Shown in pieces: positions 24,370-34,672 of a stretch of DNA of 64,000 nucleotides (the first letter of the stretch is position 1; each line of letters starts with the position of its first letter). The position numbers were made by a program, and so were the translations under genes. This stretch comes from CAYPNP01 sp964412195 (lineage in GTDB: Bacteria > Acidobacteriota > JAAYUB01): positions 1 through 64,000 of the forward strand of contig CAYPNP010000015.1 in the NCBI GenBank assembly GCA_964412195.1. Reading direction: 5' to 3'. A model generated the notes under the pieces. That model saw nothing but the letters and a program-made list of their open reading frames with translations. It made no database searches and was not told the DNA's origin.

Positions 24370-25035
24370 ATGAATAACAGCTTGTTGCTTCGTGTGATCT
24401 TGCTCCTCCTGATTGCCAGCCTTTCCCCCTTTCTCTCCGCCTATGACAAAAAACCGCTGCCGGAGCCGGCGCCCGATGCCTGCCCCGGCTGGCAGGAGTC
24501 CCAGGGTGTGTTCATCGGTGCGATTCCGTACGTGGGCGAGCGGACCCGTGAGCTGTTTGACCTCAAGGAGCTGCAGCGCCTCGGGATCGTGGCGGTGCTG
24601 GTGGCGGTCCGAAATACCAACACCTTCCCGGTGACGGTGTACGAGTCGGGCATGAAAGTGTTCGACTCCGCCAGCAAGGAGAACGCCTCAATCCCCTGGG
24701 AATCGGTGGCGGGGGCGATCCTCCAGCCGAATGAGAACAAGCAGGTATCCACCGGGCTGCCGCCGGTGGACATCATCCGGACGATCAACGCCAAGGGCCG
24801 TCCGGCGGCGGTCATCGAAGACCTGCGCACCAAGAATTTCGGCACGAAAACGGTGGCGGCGGGCGCGACGGCCCGGGGGGTGGTCTTCTTCCGGCTTGGC
24901 AACGACCCGGCAAACATCGAGGGCGGGCGGTTCTACGTCGGCGAGGTGTCCAACGCCGACAGCGGCGAGGAAATGGTCTTTTTCGAATTCGACCTCAAGC
25001 TTCCTCCTCCACCCGCGGACAACAAGAAGAAATGA
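24370..25035 (+). CDS. Secreted hypothetical protein
   Basis: A 221-residue protein with an N-terminal hydrophobic signal sequence (about residues 5-22, cleavage near LSA). The mature part is predicted to be beta-rich (IVAVLVAVRNTNTFPVTVYESGMKVFD, then GVVFFRL and EMVFFEFDLKL) and looks like a single immunoglobulin-like domain handling 'conventional' extracytoplasmic contacts. The C-terminus is a Pro-rich then Lys-rich tail. I cannot assign a family. It is flanked on both sides by tandem-repeat blocks and has no operon partner. Confidence 0.65.
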   Translation: MNNSLLLRVILLLLIASLSPFLSAYDKKPLPEPAPDACPGWQESQGVFIGAIPYVGERTRELFDLKELQRLGIVAVLVAVRNTNTFPVTVYESGMKVFDSASKENASIPWESVAGAILQPNENKQVSTGLPPVDIIRTINAKGRPAAVIEDLRTKNFGTKTVAAGATARGVVFFRLGNDPANIEGGRFYVGEVSNADSGEEMVFFEFDLKLPPPPADNKKK

Positions 25036-25170
25036 CCACGGATGAACACGGATAAACACGGATTTCCAAGCCGGCGAATCGGTGAGTCGGTGAATGGGTG
25101 AATCGGCAGAGCGGAACAGCATGTCTTGCTCCCGAATCCATCCGCGTCCATCCGTGTGCATCCGTGGTTA
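25035..25170. repeat. Inverted ACACGGAT repeat pair with inner GTGAATGG module
   Basis: Left arm 25035-25064 (CCACGGATGAACACGGAT) and right arm 25136-25170 (reverse complement of the same units) enclose GGTGAATGGGTGAATCGG units and a GGCAGAGCGGAACA segment. The inner module recurs near 40.4 kb, where it forms its own inverted pair. The left arm begins on the last base of the preceding stop codon and the right arm ends about 25 bp before the next start. Confidence 0.8.
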
Positions 25171-25195
25171 AGCGATTTTGGGCGGGAGGTGGCGA

Positions 25196-26110
25196 ATGAG
25201 GCTGGCGATCCTGAGCACCACCCTGGCCGAGGAGGAGTTCCTCGATTCCATGCAGGACTTCCGCCGCGCGGCGGAGGAGCGCGGCCACACCTGCGCGCTG
25301 GTTCGACACGGCGGGCTCGGGCTGGCCGTGGGGGGGGCGTTAGGCGAGCTCCTGTGGGGAGAGGGCGCGGCCGAACTGGCCGCTGCCGACCTGGTGATCC
25401 CCCGGCTGAATCAGCGCCAGCTCACCCGCAGCGATTTCTACATCCTCGATGCCCTCGAACGCCAGGGCACCGCCTTCCTGAACCCGATCGCCGCCATCGC
25501 CGCCGCGCGCAGCAAGGTCACGACCCTGCAGCACCTCCACGCCGCCGGCCTGCCGGTGCCGGCCACCATCCTGGCGCGGACCTGGGAGGGGCTGGAGGAC
25601 GCACTGCGACTGCTCCCGGAGGGGCCTTGGGTGGTCAAGCCGGCCATGGGTTCGAAGGGGCGGGACATCGCCTTGGCCCGCACGGCCGCGGACTTGCGGG
25701 CGGTGTTCAAGCAGCGCTGGGAAGCCGATCGCCACGAGATCCTGCTGATCCAGGAGTACCTGGCCACCGGCGCGGAGCGCCCGTGGGACCTGCGGATTCT
25801 CGTGCTGCTGGGGGAGGTGGTGGGGGCCATGCGGCGGGAGGCGCCGGCAGGTGAGTTTCGGGCCAATTATTCCCTCGGCGGGACGGTGCAGGCCGTCCGC
25901 CTCGAACCGGAGTTCGCAGCCCTGGCCGTGCGGGCGGCGGAGACGCTGGACCTTGACCTGGCCGGCGTGGACATCCTGGTCGGCCCGAGCGGGCCGCGCG
26001 TCCTCGAGGTCAACGCCAATCCCGGCTGGGACGGCATCTCCGGAGCCATGGACGCGGCCGGCGACGACTTCTTCGCCCGGTTCCTCTCCATCCTCGAATC
26101 CCGCGCCTGA
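25196..26110 (+). CDS. RimK-like ATP-grasp ligase
   Basis: 304 residues from ATG 25196, selected because GGAGGT lies 6 bp before it. Family features are the N-terminal pre-ATP-grasp domain, the NPIAAIAAARSK region, the ATP-binding VVKPAMGSKGRDI, the QEYLATG and DLRILVLLG strands, the EFRANYSLGG loop and the metal-binding VLEVNANPGWDGI. RimK-type enzymes join glutamate or other amino acids to a carboxylate on proteins, cofactors or small molecules. The substrate cannot be inferred because the neighbours are unrelated and separated by repeat blocks. Confidence 0.88.
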   Translation: MRLAILSTTLAEEEFLDSMQDFRRAAEERGHTCALVRHGGLGLAVGGALGELLWGEGAAELAAADLVIPRLNQRQLTRSDFYILDALERQGTAFLNPIAAIAAARSKVTTLQHLHAAGLPVPATILARTWEGLEDALRLLPEGPWVVKPAMGSKGRDIALARTAADLRAVFKQRWEADRHEILLIQEYLATGAERPWDLRILVLLGEVVGAMRREAPAGEFRANYSLGGTVQAVRLEPEFAALAVRAAETLDLDLAGVDILVGPSGPRVLEVNANPGWDGISGAMDAAGDDFFARFLSILESRA

Positions 26111-26113
26111 ATC

Positions 26114-26297
26114 ACTCACCACAAAGGCACAAAGAGCACAAACAGCAATCATACGCCGAAAGTTGAACTTAGAACGCTGAACGCTGAACGGAGAATCCGG
26201 AATTAAATCCGCCCGATTCCCCGTTCGGAGTTCAAAGTTCGGTGTTCAACGTTCAGCGTTCAGATTGCTTTGTGTTCTTTGTGCCTTTGTGGTGAAC
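26114..26297. repeat. Nested inverted repeats: CACAAAGG arms enclosing GAACGCTGAACG arms
   Basis: Outer arms are 26114-26142 (CTCACCACAAAGGCACAAAG) and its inverted partner 26268-26297. Inner arms are 26160-26195 (GAACGCTGAACGCTGAACGG) and inverted 26221-26263. The order outer-inner-inner-outer is repeated at 51699-51911. The block occupies the whole spacer between two convergent genes, ending 5 bp before the protease stop. Confidence 0.85.
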
Positions 26298-26301
26298 GGC
26301 G

Positions 26302-29300
26302 TTACAGGATGGCGTCGGGCTCGACCGTGAGATTGTACCCGCAGGTGTCGAACCAGCCCAGGTCGTACAGGCTCACCCCGATCGCGTAAGTGCCCGGCTG
26401 CAGCTCCAGCTCGATGTACTCCACCCCGGGCACGCCGGTGGTGGAGGAGGCGATGATGTTCCACTGGCTGTCGAAGAGGTACAGGTCCATGTCGCAGTAC
26501 CGGTTGTCGGGGAAAAGCCCGATGATGTACCAGCCGGTCCGGTCTGGCTGGAACCGGTACAGGTCCTCGATCTCGTCGATGTAGCCGCCGCCCAGGTCGA
26601 TCAGGAAATAGCCGGAATCCATGGCCGAGAGCTGCCCGCGGACCTCCACCGGGAAGGCCTGCAGCGGCTCGGGGGCGTCCGTCCAGCCGTTGTTCTCGTC
26701 ATCGGCCTCGGTCTGGATGGGCAGGTACTTCTGGGCCGGCACGGCCGCGAAGAAGCCGCCCGTGTCGGTGGTGAAGATCTCGTAGACGTAGACACCCTGG
26801 TCGGCGGCGCCAGCGAGGTAGCCGCTGACCTGCGGCCAGGGGCCGGACGGCATCCACTCGTTGAGCAGCCCGATGGCGCGCTCGTCGGATGCCAGGGTGC
26901 CCTGTACGCCCCCGCGGTAGGCGCCGGCGGAATCGTACACATCCAGCGCGAACAGGTTGTTGGCGTCGAGGCTCAGCACCGCGAGGCCGGTCAGGTAGTT
27001 GATGCCGCCCGCGTCGCCCTGGGCCAGGTGGGCGTTGAGGGTGCCGTGCGTCGGCCAGCCCAGCAGCGGCAGCGTGGACTGGTACAGCGCGTAGCCGGGG
27101 TCGCCGAAAGTCATGGCACCCAGGACCGGCCGGTCCGCGGAGATCCCGATCCAGCCGTCCGCCAGCGATCCGGCGGCGAAGCCGAACGTGGACGGATCGA
27201 TCTCCAGCTGGGCGTTGTACCAGCCGTTGATGGTCGCCTGGACCGGCTGACCGATGACTTGCCCGGCTGCATTGTGCAGCGTGGCGGTGACGGTCGCGGC
27301 CTCGTTGTTGGGATTGACCAGGTCCAGCCGGGAGGCGAAGTTCCCTGGCTGGTAGACGAAATGGGGGCTGACCAGGTCGGCCCGGGATTCCCAGAGGTAG
27401 CGGCCCGGCTGGCCCGCCAGCGAGCCGGCCAGGTTGAAATTCATGGCGAAGCCGGCCACGGGCTCCGCCGCGTCCACCACGACGTAGGCCAGGCCGGCGT
27501 CGGCGAAGGAGAAGATCCCCGCGCCGTTGGGGGCCAGGGTGGCGGTCTGGGCGATCTCCCCGCCGTCGTCGAAGTACACGTGCAGGGTGAGGTCGTTCGC
27601 TACCGGGTTCGGATTCACCACCGTGACCTCGGTGAAGTCGTCGGTCCCGCCGGTGTAGCGGGGGAAGATCAGCGTCCGGTCGACGTCGGAGACCGCGACG
27701 GCGCCGTCGAGGGAATCCATGACGCCATTGTAAAAACTTTGGGCGAGGAAGAAGCCCTGGATGCCCACGGGGTCGGGGTTGTCCGTCTCCACCAGGACCC
27801 AGCCGTCCGCGGCGCCCCCCTGGAAGTCGAAGAGCTGGCCGATCTGGGTGACGAACTGGGCGAAGGGCGCCAGGGTGACGATCACGGGATTCTGCCCGGT
27901 GGTCACCGGCAGCGGCCGCCCGTCTCCGCCGAAGGCCGTGACCCGGAGCCGGGCGGAATAGTCCGAGTTGCTGACCACCGCCAGGCCCAGGTCGAAATAG
28001 CTGTTGTGGGCCAGCCAGGGGTAGATCAGGCGGTTGCGCACCGGGAAGGCGTCGATGGCCGGTTTCGGGAAGTACAGCGAAGAGTTGGCGAGATTGGCGG
28101 CTTGCAGGAACTGATATTTGACCGGGTCGTGGACCGTGGGAACGTTGCCGCCCAGGAAGGCCGTCAGGTCGCTGCTGCCTTCCAGACCGCCGGTGGCGAA
28201 CACGCCGGCCGTGTAGCCCGCTAGGGCCGTCCCGGCGGTGATGGCGCCATAGTTGAAGCGAAAGTCACCGTTGGTGAAAAGCGTCAGGCTGAAGGTGGCA
28301 CGTCCGGCCGTGCCGGCCACCCGCTGGTCGGTAAACGAAAACACGACCTGGCCGGAACCGGACGTGACGTCGATGCGGCGGTCCGCGTTCCCCTCCGGAT
28401 CCAGGTCGGTCCGGAGCGGCGCGATCTTGGCCACCGGGCGGGACAGGAAGTCCAGCAGGTCCGGTCCCGGCAGGGTCACGGCCGGGTCGGGATCCTCGAA
28501 CCTGTGGAAGCTCACGAAGCCGTTGCTGTAGAGGAAGACGCGGCGGCAGGGGACCGAGGCGAAAGTGAAGGGCGCCCCGTCCGGCATGCCGAACTCGACG
28601 GCGTCGTCGTTGGCCAAAGGCAGGGTCGGAATGTCGAACTGGAATCCGGAGACGGTCCCGCCCGCGGCCACGGTCGTTGTCTGCGGCGCGGCGATGTCGG
28701 CGAAGCCCTCCAGGATGCAGCAGCCGATACCATCGTCCTCGATGCTGGACGCGGAGATGTCGTCCCGCCCGTCGATGCTCTCCGCCACGAGGTAGTAGCG
28801 GCCGGGGGGCAGGCCGGGGATCTCGAAGGAGCCGGTGCCGTCCGCGGCGAATCCGGATAGGCCGGCCACCTGGATGTCGGTGTTGTCGGCGTTAACCGCC
28901 CGCACGTGGACGGCCGTCAGGGGGATCTGGCCGCGGTAGGTCGCCCGGCCGCGCAGCCGGCCGGTGTCGGAGCCGAAGGGGACCTGGTAGGGCGGTGCGG
29001 AGACGGTCTCCGGGTAGAGCCAGGAAATGCCGGCCACGTCGTCCGTTTCCAGCGTCCGGCCGTAGGTGTCGTCCACAGGATTCGTGTAGGGGTACATGGT
29101 CGGGATGGCGGCCGCGTGCAGGGGGTAGGGGCCGGCCACCCCGTTGGACTGGTTGATGGCGCCGACGAAGGTGTGGCCCATCCCCCAGACGTGCCCCAGT
29201 TCATGGGCGGCGGTGGCTTCCAGGTCCAGCGAGGCGCCGGAGGGGAAGGCGCCGTTGAGGATGAGCATCGCGTCGATGATCTCCTGGTTGGCGGGATTCT

Positions 29301-29730
29301 CGATGGTGATGCCGATGCCGGCGACGCCGGCCGGATCCAGGCCGAGCAGCTCCAGGATGCCGCCGTCCTCGTCGAAGACGATTTCGTTGATCCCGTCCCC
29401 GATGAAGCCGTAATCGATGCCGAAGTTGTCGGTGGTGAAGTCGATGGCGTGGCCCTGGTCGTCGGTGTAGACGTACAGGTCGCCGCCGAGGCGCTTGGCG
29501 GTGGCGACGTTGTCCCAGGTGTCCAGGGCGTTCATGATCAGCGGCATGCCGTCTGCGCTGCCCAGGGTCCCGCCGTCCACGACGAAGTCCACCGGGAGGG
29601 CCGGCCACTTGACGGACCGGGTCTGCTGGTTCGCGCTGGAGACGCTGGTCTGGACCACGAAGGCCGAAGCGGTGCCGCTGATGGCCGAGAGGAGAAGCAG
29701 GAGGGACGCCGGGAAGATCGCGCGTCTCAT
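26302..29730 (-). CDS. Large secreted matrixin-type metalloprotease
   Basis: 1142 residues with a signal peptide (cleavage near TASA, about residue 23). The catalytic domain (about 40-235) has the metzincin zinc motif HELGHVWGMGH (about 174-184) and a Met-turn candidate TMYPY downstream. Next come a carboxypeptidase-regulatory-like beta domain (about 245-340), a region resembling a NIDO domain (about 365-500), several beta-rich repeats, and a C-terminal prepeptidase-type (PPC) domain with YRFQPDRTGWYIIGLF. It is probably an extracellular or surface protease of modular build. Its start overlaps the stop of the small secreted partner (ATGA), so they are coupled. Substrate unknown. Confidence 0.82.
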   Translation of the reverse strand: MRRAIFPASLLLLLSAISGTASAFVVQTSVSSANQQTRSVKWPALPVDFVVDGGTLGSADGMPLIMNALDTWDNVATAKRLGGDLYVYTDDQGHAIDFTTDNFGIDYGFIGDGINEIVFDEDGGILELLGLDPAGVAGIGITIENPANQEIIDAMLILNGAFPSGASLDLEATAAHELGHVWGMGHTFVGAINQSNGVAGPYPLHAAAIPTMYPYTNPVDDTYGRTLETDDVAGISWLYPETVSAPPYQVPFGSDTGRLRGRATYRGQIPLTAVHVRAVNADNTDIQVAGLSGFAADGTGSFEIPGLPPGRYYLVAESIDGRDDISASSIEDDGIGCCILEGFADIAAPQTTTVAAGGTVSGFQFDIPTLPLANDDAVEFGMPDGAPFTFASVPCRRVFLYSNGFVSFHRFEDPDPAVTLPGPDLLDFLSRPVAKIAPLRTDLDPEGNADRRIDVTSGSGQVVFSFTDQRVAGTAGRATFSLTLFTNGDFRFNYGAITAGTALAGYTAGVFATGGLEGSSDLTAFLGGNVPTVHDPVKYQFLQAANLANSSLYFPKPAIDAFPVRNRLIYPWLAHNSYFDLGLAVVSNSDYSARLRVTAFGGDGRPLPVTTGQNPVIVTLAPFAQFVTQIGQLFDFQGGAADGWVLVETDNPDPVGIQGFFLAQSFYNGVMDSLDGAVAVSDVDRTLIFPRYTGGTDDFTEVTVVNPNPVANDLTLHVYFDDGGEIAQTATLAPNGAGIFSFADAGLAYVVVDAAEPVAGFAMNFNLAGSLAGQPGRYLWESRADLVSPHFVYQPGNFASRLDLVNPNNEAATVTATLHNAAGQVIGQPVQATINGWYNAQLEIDPSTFGFAAGSLADGWIGISADRPVLGAMTFGDPGYALYQSTLPLLGWPTHGTLNAHLAQGDAGGINYLTGLAVLSLDANNLFALDVYDSAGAYRGGVQGTLASDERAIGLLNEWMPSGPWPQVSGYLAGAADQGVYVYEIFTTDTGGFFAAVPAQKYLPIQTEADDENNGWTDAPEPLQAFPVEVRGQLSAMDSGYFLIDLGGGYIDEIEDLYRFQPDRTGWYIIGLFPDNRYCDMDLYLFDSQWNIIASSTTGVPGVEYIELELQPGTYAIGVSLYDLGWFDTCGYNLTVEPDAIL

Positions 29731-30293
29731 TGCCGGCCTCCTTTCTCCAGGGGGGCGAGGAGCGGTTTCAGGCTGTCCAGGCTGATCCAGCTCCGCCCGT
29801 CGGCGGAAGCCGCCGCTTCCTTGGCCGGGGCGGCCGGATTCTGCCGCTGGGGCACCGCCACCTGCCAGCCGCCTTTTTCATTCCACCGGGCCGGCAGTGC
29901 GCCGCCGGCGGCCCCCGTCACCAGCAGGCCGTTCCCCCGCGAATTGGATCGAAGGAATACGAGGTAGCTGCGGCCCGACTCGAACCGCGGCGCGTCGGGG
30001 ATGGTCACCCGGAAGCCGCCGGCCGTGCCCCCGGCGATCCGGAGGGTGAACGTCTCCGGCGATTGCCCCGCGATGGAGCCCTGCTGCTCAAATCGATAGA
30101 CCGTGTAGATCATGCCCTTCGCCCCGTCGCGCTGGGCGGCGGCTCCGACGCACCGAGCGATGCCCACCCACTGGGAGCGGGCCGCCAGCTCGGGCAGGGT
30201 CTCCGTCCGGGTCCGCGCCTGCGCCGCGGCGGCCGACAGGCCCATGACAAACAAGGTGACGATTGCTGCAAAAGACTGGCTTCTCGGCCTCAT
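29727..30293 (-). CDS. Small secreted protein coupled to the matrixin protease
   Basis: 188 residues when started at the ATG at 30293, which follows GGAGGTAATC; upstream in-frame Mets lack a ribosome site. A signal peptide ends near AAAQA (about residue 26). The mature part carries SQWVGIARCVGA, MIYTVYRFEQQ, and RFESGRSYLVFL, a beta-rich pattern I recall from small exported proteins that often adjoin matrixin-like proteases in Acidobacteriota and Myxococcota. The stop codon overlaps the protease start. A chaperone or inhibitor role for the protease is a guess from the coupling only. Confidence 0.7.
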   Translation of the reverse strand: MRPRSQSFAAIVTLFVMGLSAAAAQARTRTETLPELAARSQWVGIARCVGAAAQRDGAKGMIYTVYRFEQQGSIAGQSPETFTLRIAGGTAGGFRVTIPDAPRFESGRSYLVFLRSNSRGNGLLVTGAAGGALPARWNEKGGWQVAVPQRQNPAAPAKEAAASADGRSWISLDSLKPLLAPLEKGGRQ

Positions 30294-30473
30294 GATTACC
30301 TCCGACTCGCTCATTCCCATAGATGGGGGAATCCGGCGAAAGTTCACCGGGAGGAAGGATGCGCGGGATCGAGCAGCCGGGAAGGGAGGGCTCCGGATTC
30401 GCCCCTTTCGGCACGCCGGGCGGAAATTCGGGCCGCCGTCAGGTGCGACGGGAGGAAATGGAGCATGAAACCG

Positions 30474-32186
30474 TCAGGGAACGGCTGCTTCCGCGGATCC
30501 GGGCCGCTCCAGCTTTTCGAAGCGCTTGCGGGCCAGCCGGATGAGCACGATCACGGCGACGGTCACCGCGAACAGCAGCCCCCGGGCGCCCCAGAGGTAC
30601 GGTTTCCATTGGGCGGGCTTGCCTTCCATGAAGAACTGCCCGATGGCGTCCTGCCAGATCCACGCCACCAGCATCACCAGGATGTAGACCGGCGTGATCC
30701 AGGTCATGATGAACTGGAAGATCCGCGGCACCTGGAGATCGGCGCCCTGGTGCATGTGGGGCCAGGCCTTCTTCACGCCATAGACCCAGGCGAACAGGAC
30801 CGCCTCGAGCATGCCCAGCAGCACCAGGCCGAGGGTGCCGGCCCAGAAATCCAGCTCGTCCAGGAAACCGAAGCGGAACCATGCGAACACCAGCAGGGTG
30901 GCGGGCACCAGCACGGCGAAGACGGCGATCACCGCGCGCTGGCGCGACCAGCCGAACTCATCCTGCAGAAGGGCCACCGCCGGTTGGGTCAGAGCCACCG
31001 AGGAGGTAATGCCGGCGATGAACAGCAGCAGAAACCAGATGGCGCCGAAGAACTGCCCCCACGGCAGCTGCTGGAAGATCACCGGCATGGACTGAAAGCC
31101 CAGGTCAAAGGCGCCCCCCTGGGCGATGACCTGCGTCTCGGCCAGTCCGAAGAAGGCCACCGCCACCGGGATGGCAATGGTTCCGCCCAGGACCACCTCC
31201 ACGAACTCATTGGCCGAGGCGGTGGTCAGCCCGTTCAAGGTCAGGTCAGCCTTCTCGTGGATGTAGGAGGCATAGGTGGTCATGATTCCCATGGCGACGC
31301 CCAGGGTGAAGAAGATCTGGCCGGCGGCGGCCAGCCACACCGAGGCGTCGGACAGGCGGCTGAAGTCCGGGTTCCAGATGAAGGCCATTCCGTTGATGAC
31401 GCTCCAGTCGGGGTGGGTTCCAGGATGCGGCGTCCCCAGGGTCAACACCCGGATGGCCAGGGCGATGGCCAGGACAAACAGCAGCGGCATCCCGATTTTG
31501 GCCAGCACCTCGATCCCCTTGGAGATCCCGCGATAGAGGAAGTAGAAGTTCAGCGTCAGGGTGATGACCAGGAAGAGCAGGGCGGGGAGCGGTGAGTCGA
31601 AGAACTGGTTGACCTCCGCCCCCTGATACCCCCGCAGGAACTGGCCCATCGCTTCCCGGGAGGTGTGGCCGAAGTACCGGCCGGTGGCGGAGAACCAGGC
31701 GAAGGCCAGCGTCCACGATTCGATGAAGTTGTAGTAGATGGTGATGGTGAAGGGAACGACCACGCCGACGGCGCCGAGGTACTTGGCGACCGGGTGGCGC
31801 CAGAGCAGGGAGAACATCCCCGGCGTGGTCCCGTGGCCTCTCAGGCCGCCCATCCGGCCGATGGTCCACTCGGTCCACATCAGCGGGATCCCCAGCAGGA
31901 GAAAGGCGCAGAAATAGGGGATCATGAACGTGCCGCCGCCGAAGAGCGCCGCCTTGACGGGGAAGCGGAGGAAGTTCCCCAGGCCGATGGCGTTGCCCGC
32001 GGTGGCCAGGATCAATCCCGCCCGCGTCGCCCACAGGTCGCGCTGCCCCGGTGACGCGGCGCCGCCGCCGCCCCTGGATCGGCGCGCCCGCATGACCCGC
32101 CAGACGCAGAACATCGGCAAGCCGATGCAGAATGCCCAGGCTGCGCTCAGGAAGATCCATCCCCACAGGGTCATGCCGGACGCCAT
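30474..32186 (-). CDS. Neurotransmitter:sodium symporter (NSS/SNF) family transporter
   Basis: 570 residues from the ATG at 32186 (GAGGT five bases before it). TM1 carries the family signature ATAGNAIGLGNFLRFP, which builds the sodium and substrate sites in LeuT-type transporters, and GGGTFMIPYF follows. About twelve hydrophobic segments are visible. It should co-transport amino acids or similar amines with sodium. The N-terminal helix before TM1 and the MRARRSRGGGG linker are extra relative to LeuT. It is monocistronic. Substrate cannot be predicted. Confidence 0.92.
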   Translation of the reverse strand: MASGMTLWGWIFLSAAWAFCIGLPMFCVWRVMRARRSRGGGGAASPGQRDLWATRAGLILATAGNAIGLGNFLRFPVKAALFGGGTFMIPYFCAFLLLGIPLMWTEWTIGRMGGLRGHGTTPGMFSLLWRHPVAKYLGAVGVVVPFTITIYYNFIESWTLAFAWFSATGRYFGHTSREAMGQFLRGYQGAEVNQFFDSPLPALLFLVITLTLNFYFLYRGISKGIEVLAKIGMPLLFVLAIALAIRVLTLGTPHPGTHPDWSVINGMAFIWNPDFSRLSDASVWLAAAGQIFFTLGVAMGIMTTYASYIHEKADLTLNGLTTASANEFVEVVLGGTIAIPVAVAFFGLAETQVIAQGGAFDLGFQSMPVIFQQLPWGQFFGAIWFLLLFIAGITSSVALTQPAVALLQDEFGWSRQRAVIAVFAVLVPATLLVFAWFRFGFLDELDFWAGTLGLVLLGMLEAVLFAWVYGVKKAWPHMHQGADLQVPRIFQFIMTWITPVYILVMLVAWIWQDAIGQFFMEGKPAQWKPYLWGARGLLFAVTVAVIVLIRLARKRFEKLERPGSAEAAVP

Positions 32187-32298
32187 GATCACCTCGCCGA
32201 TGCCAGGGTGCGTTCATCGGAAACTGTCGTTATTGTGCCATTCCCAAAGGGTGTGGTGCAATCTGAAAACTGCGGTTGACCTCCGCGGTTTGCGATCC

Positions 32299-32323
32299 TC
32301 AATCCGCAATTGGCAATCCGCAA

Positions 32324-32326
<3 letters not shown>
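32299..32326. repeat. AATCCGCAATTGGCAATCCG repeat overlapping the accC stop
   Basis: A tandem run of AATCCGCAAT-type units that extends into the TAA stop codon of accC at 32324-32326. The same family appears at 42259-42290, 44003-44037, 49211-49243 and 52002-52026. Confidence 0.7.
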
Positions 32327-33673
<1,347 letters not shown>

Positions 33674-33677
33674 GAGC

Positions 33678-34148
33678 TCAGTCCAGCCGGATCGAGAAGA
33701 GATTCTCGCCGTATTCCACCGGTTCGCCGTTTTCCGCCCAGATCTTCTCCACCGTGCCGGCGACATCGCACTCGATCTCGTTCATGATCTTCATGGCCTC
33801 CACGATGCAGAGGACCGATCCGGGTGCAACCCTGGCCCCGACGCCGACGAAGGGCTCCGCTCCCGGGCTGGGCGCGCGGTAGAAGGTCCCGATGATGGGG
33901 GAGGTCACGAGGCGCAGCTTCTCGTCGACGGGGGGCGCCGCGGATTCGGCGGGGCGGGCGGGGGCGGCCGGCGCGGGCGCCGGGCTGGCGGTGACCTGCC
34001 AGGCGCCGGAGGGAACGGGCGGGGCGTCCGCCGCGGCCGGGTCGGGGCGCTTGACCCGCAGGGAGAAATTGCCCTGCTTCAGCTCAAATTCCTGGAAACC
34101 GCTTCGGGTGACATAGCGCAGGAGGTCCTTGATTTCCTTGAGATCCAC
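33678..34148 (-). CDS. accB: Biotin carboxyl carrier protein of acetyl-CoA carboxylase
   Basis: 156 residues from a GTG start at 34148, chosen because AAAGGAAAAC precedes it and MDLKEIKDLLRYV is the usual N-terminus. A Pro/Ala-rich linker (about residues 50-80) leads to the biotinyl domain with the modified lysine in EAMKIMNEI. Length is typical for bacterial BCCP. It is the first gene of accB-accC, with a strong promoter at 34197-34225 lying just after the terminator of the pilus operon. Confidence 0.96.
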   Translation of the reverse strand: MDLKEIKDLLRYVTRSGFQEFELKQGNFSLRVKRPDPAAADAPPVPSGAWQVTASPAPAPAAPARPAESAAPPVDEKLRLVTSPIIGTFYRAPSPGAEPFVGVGARVAPGSVLCIVEAMKIMNEIECDVAGTVEKIWAENGEPVEYGENLFSIRLD

Positions 34149-34196
34149 TCTGTTTTCCTTTCCGTCGGAAATACAGTCACGTTGCAATTTCGGAAA

Positions 34197-34225
34197 ATAG
34201 TACCATCCGCCCGAAGCCCTGTCAA
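34197..34225 (-). promoter_or_regulatory. Sigma70-type promoter of accB-accC
   Basis: On the minus strand TTGACA (34225-34220) and TACTAT (34202-34197) are separated by exactly 17 bases, giving a start about 45 bp before the accB GTG. The -35 box overlaps the T-run of the upstream terminator, so the end of one operon and the start of the next are fused. Confidence 0.65.
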
Positions 34226-34260
34226 TAAAACAAGGAGGGAACCTTGCGGTTCCCTCCTTG
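34226..34260 (-). terminator. Rho-independent terminator of the pil-roadblock operon
   Basis: A perfect 13-bp stem (CAAGGAGGGAACC with GGTTCCCTCCTTG) with a four-base loop, followed on the minus strand by TTTTATTG. It lies 24 bp after the roadblock gene stop. The hairpin is symmetric, but only the minus-strand side has a T-run. Confidence 0.9.
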
Positions 34261-34283
34261 CCAATCGGTCCCGGTCGCGGGGA

Positions 34284-34661
34284 TCAGATCTGGAATTCCT
34301 TCTCCAGTAGAATCTTGGCCTTTTTGAGCTCGTAGCGGGCGCGTCCGAAATTGCCGTCGGGCCGGAGGACGAACATGAGGTAGTACTCGCCGGTGATCAT
34401 CTTGACGACGAACTGGTATTGCTCGGTGAAGACCGTCATTTCCTGGAGGAGGCCCACATCCACGTCCTCCGCGGTCCGGAGTGCCGTCTTCAGGAGCGAG
34501 GTGTATTCGGCGGCCAGGAGGTCGAAATTCAGGCCGACGGCCTCGTTCTCCGGGTGCTCGGCACGGTCGATGGTGATGCCGTCGACGCCGACGATCAAGA
34601 CCGCCAAGGCCCCGTCGACCTTCTGCAGCATCCCATCGATGACTTCCTTGAAAATGTTCAT
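34284..34661 (-). CDS. Roadblock/LC7 domain protein (MglB-like)
   Basis: 125 residues from the ATG at 34661, chosen over a GTG nine bases upstream because AAAGG is better spaced from it. The whole protein is one roadblock/LC7 domain (ALAVLIVGVDGITIDR, then VGLNFDLLAAEYTSLLK, and YYLMFVLRPDGNFGRARYEL). In bacteria such proteins, e.g. MglB, act as partners or activators of Ras-like GTPases that set polarity and control type IV pili. Here it is the last gene of pilMNOPQ, 12 bp after pilQ. A matching MglA-type GTPase is not in the window. The link to pilus control is inference from position. Confidence 0.85.
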   Translation of the reverse strand: MNIFKEVIDGMLQKVDGALAVLIVGVDGITIDRAEHPENEAVGLNFDLLAAEYTSLLKTALRTAEDVDVGLLQEMTVFTEQYQFVVKMITGEYYLMFVLRPDGNFGRARYELKKAKILLEKEFQI

Positions 34662-34672
34662 CCCACACACCT

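Noticed and set aside
22254..24371. 705-codon minus-strand frame over metH
   Set aside because: Shadow of metH; no ribosome site or recognisable domain.
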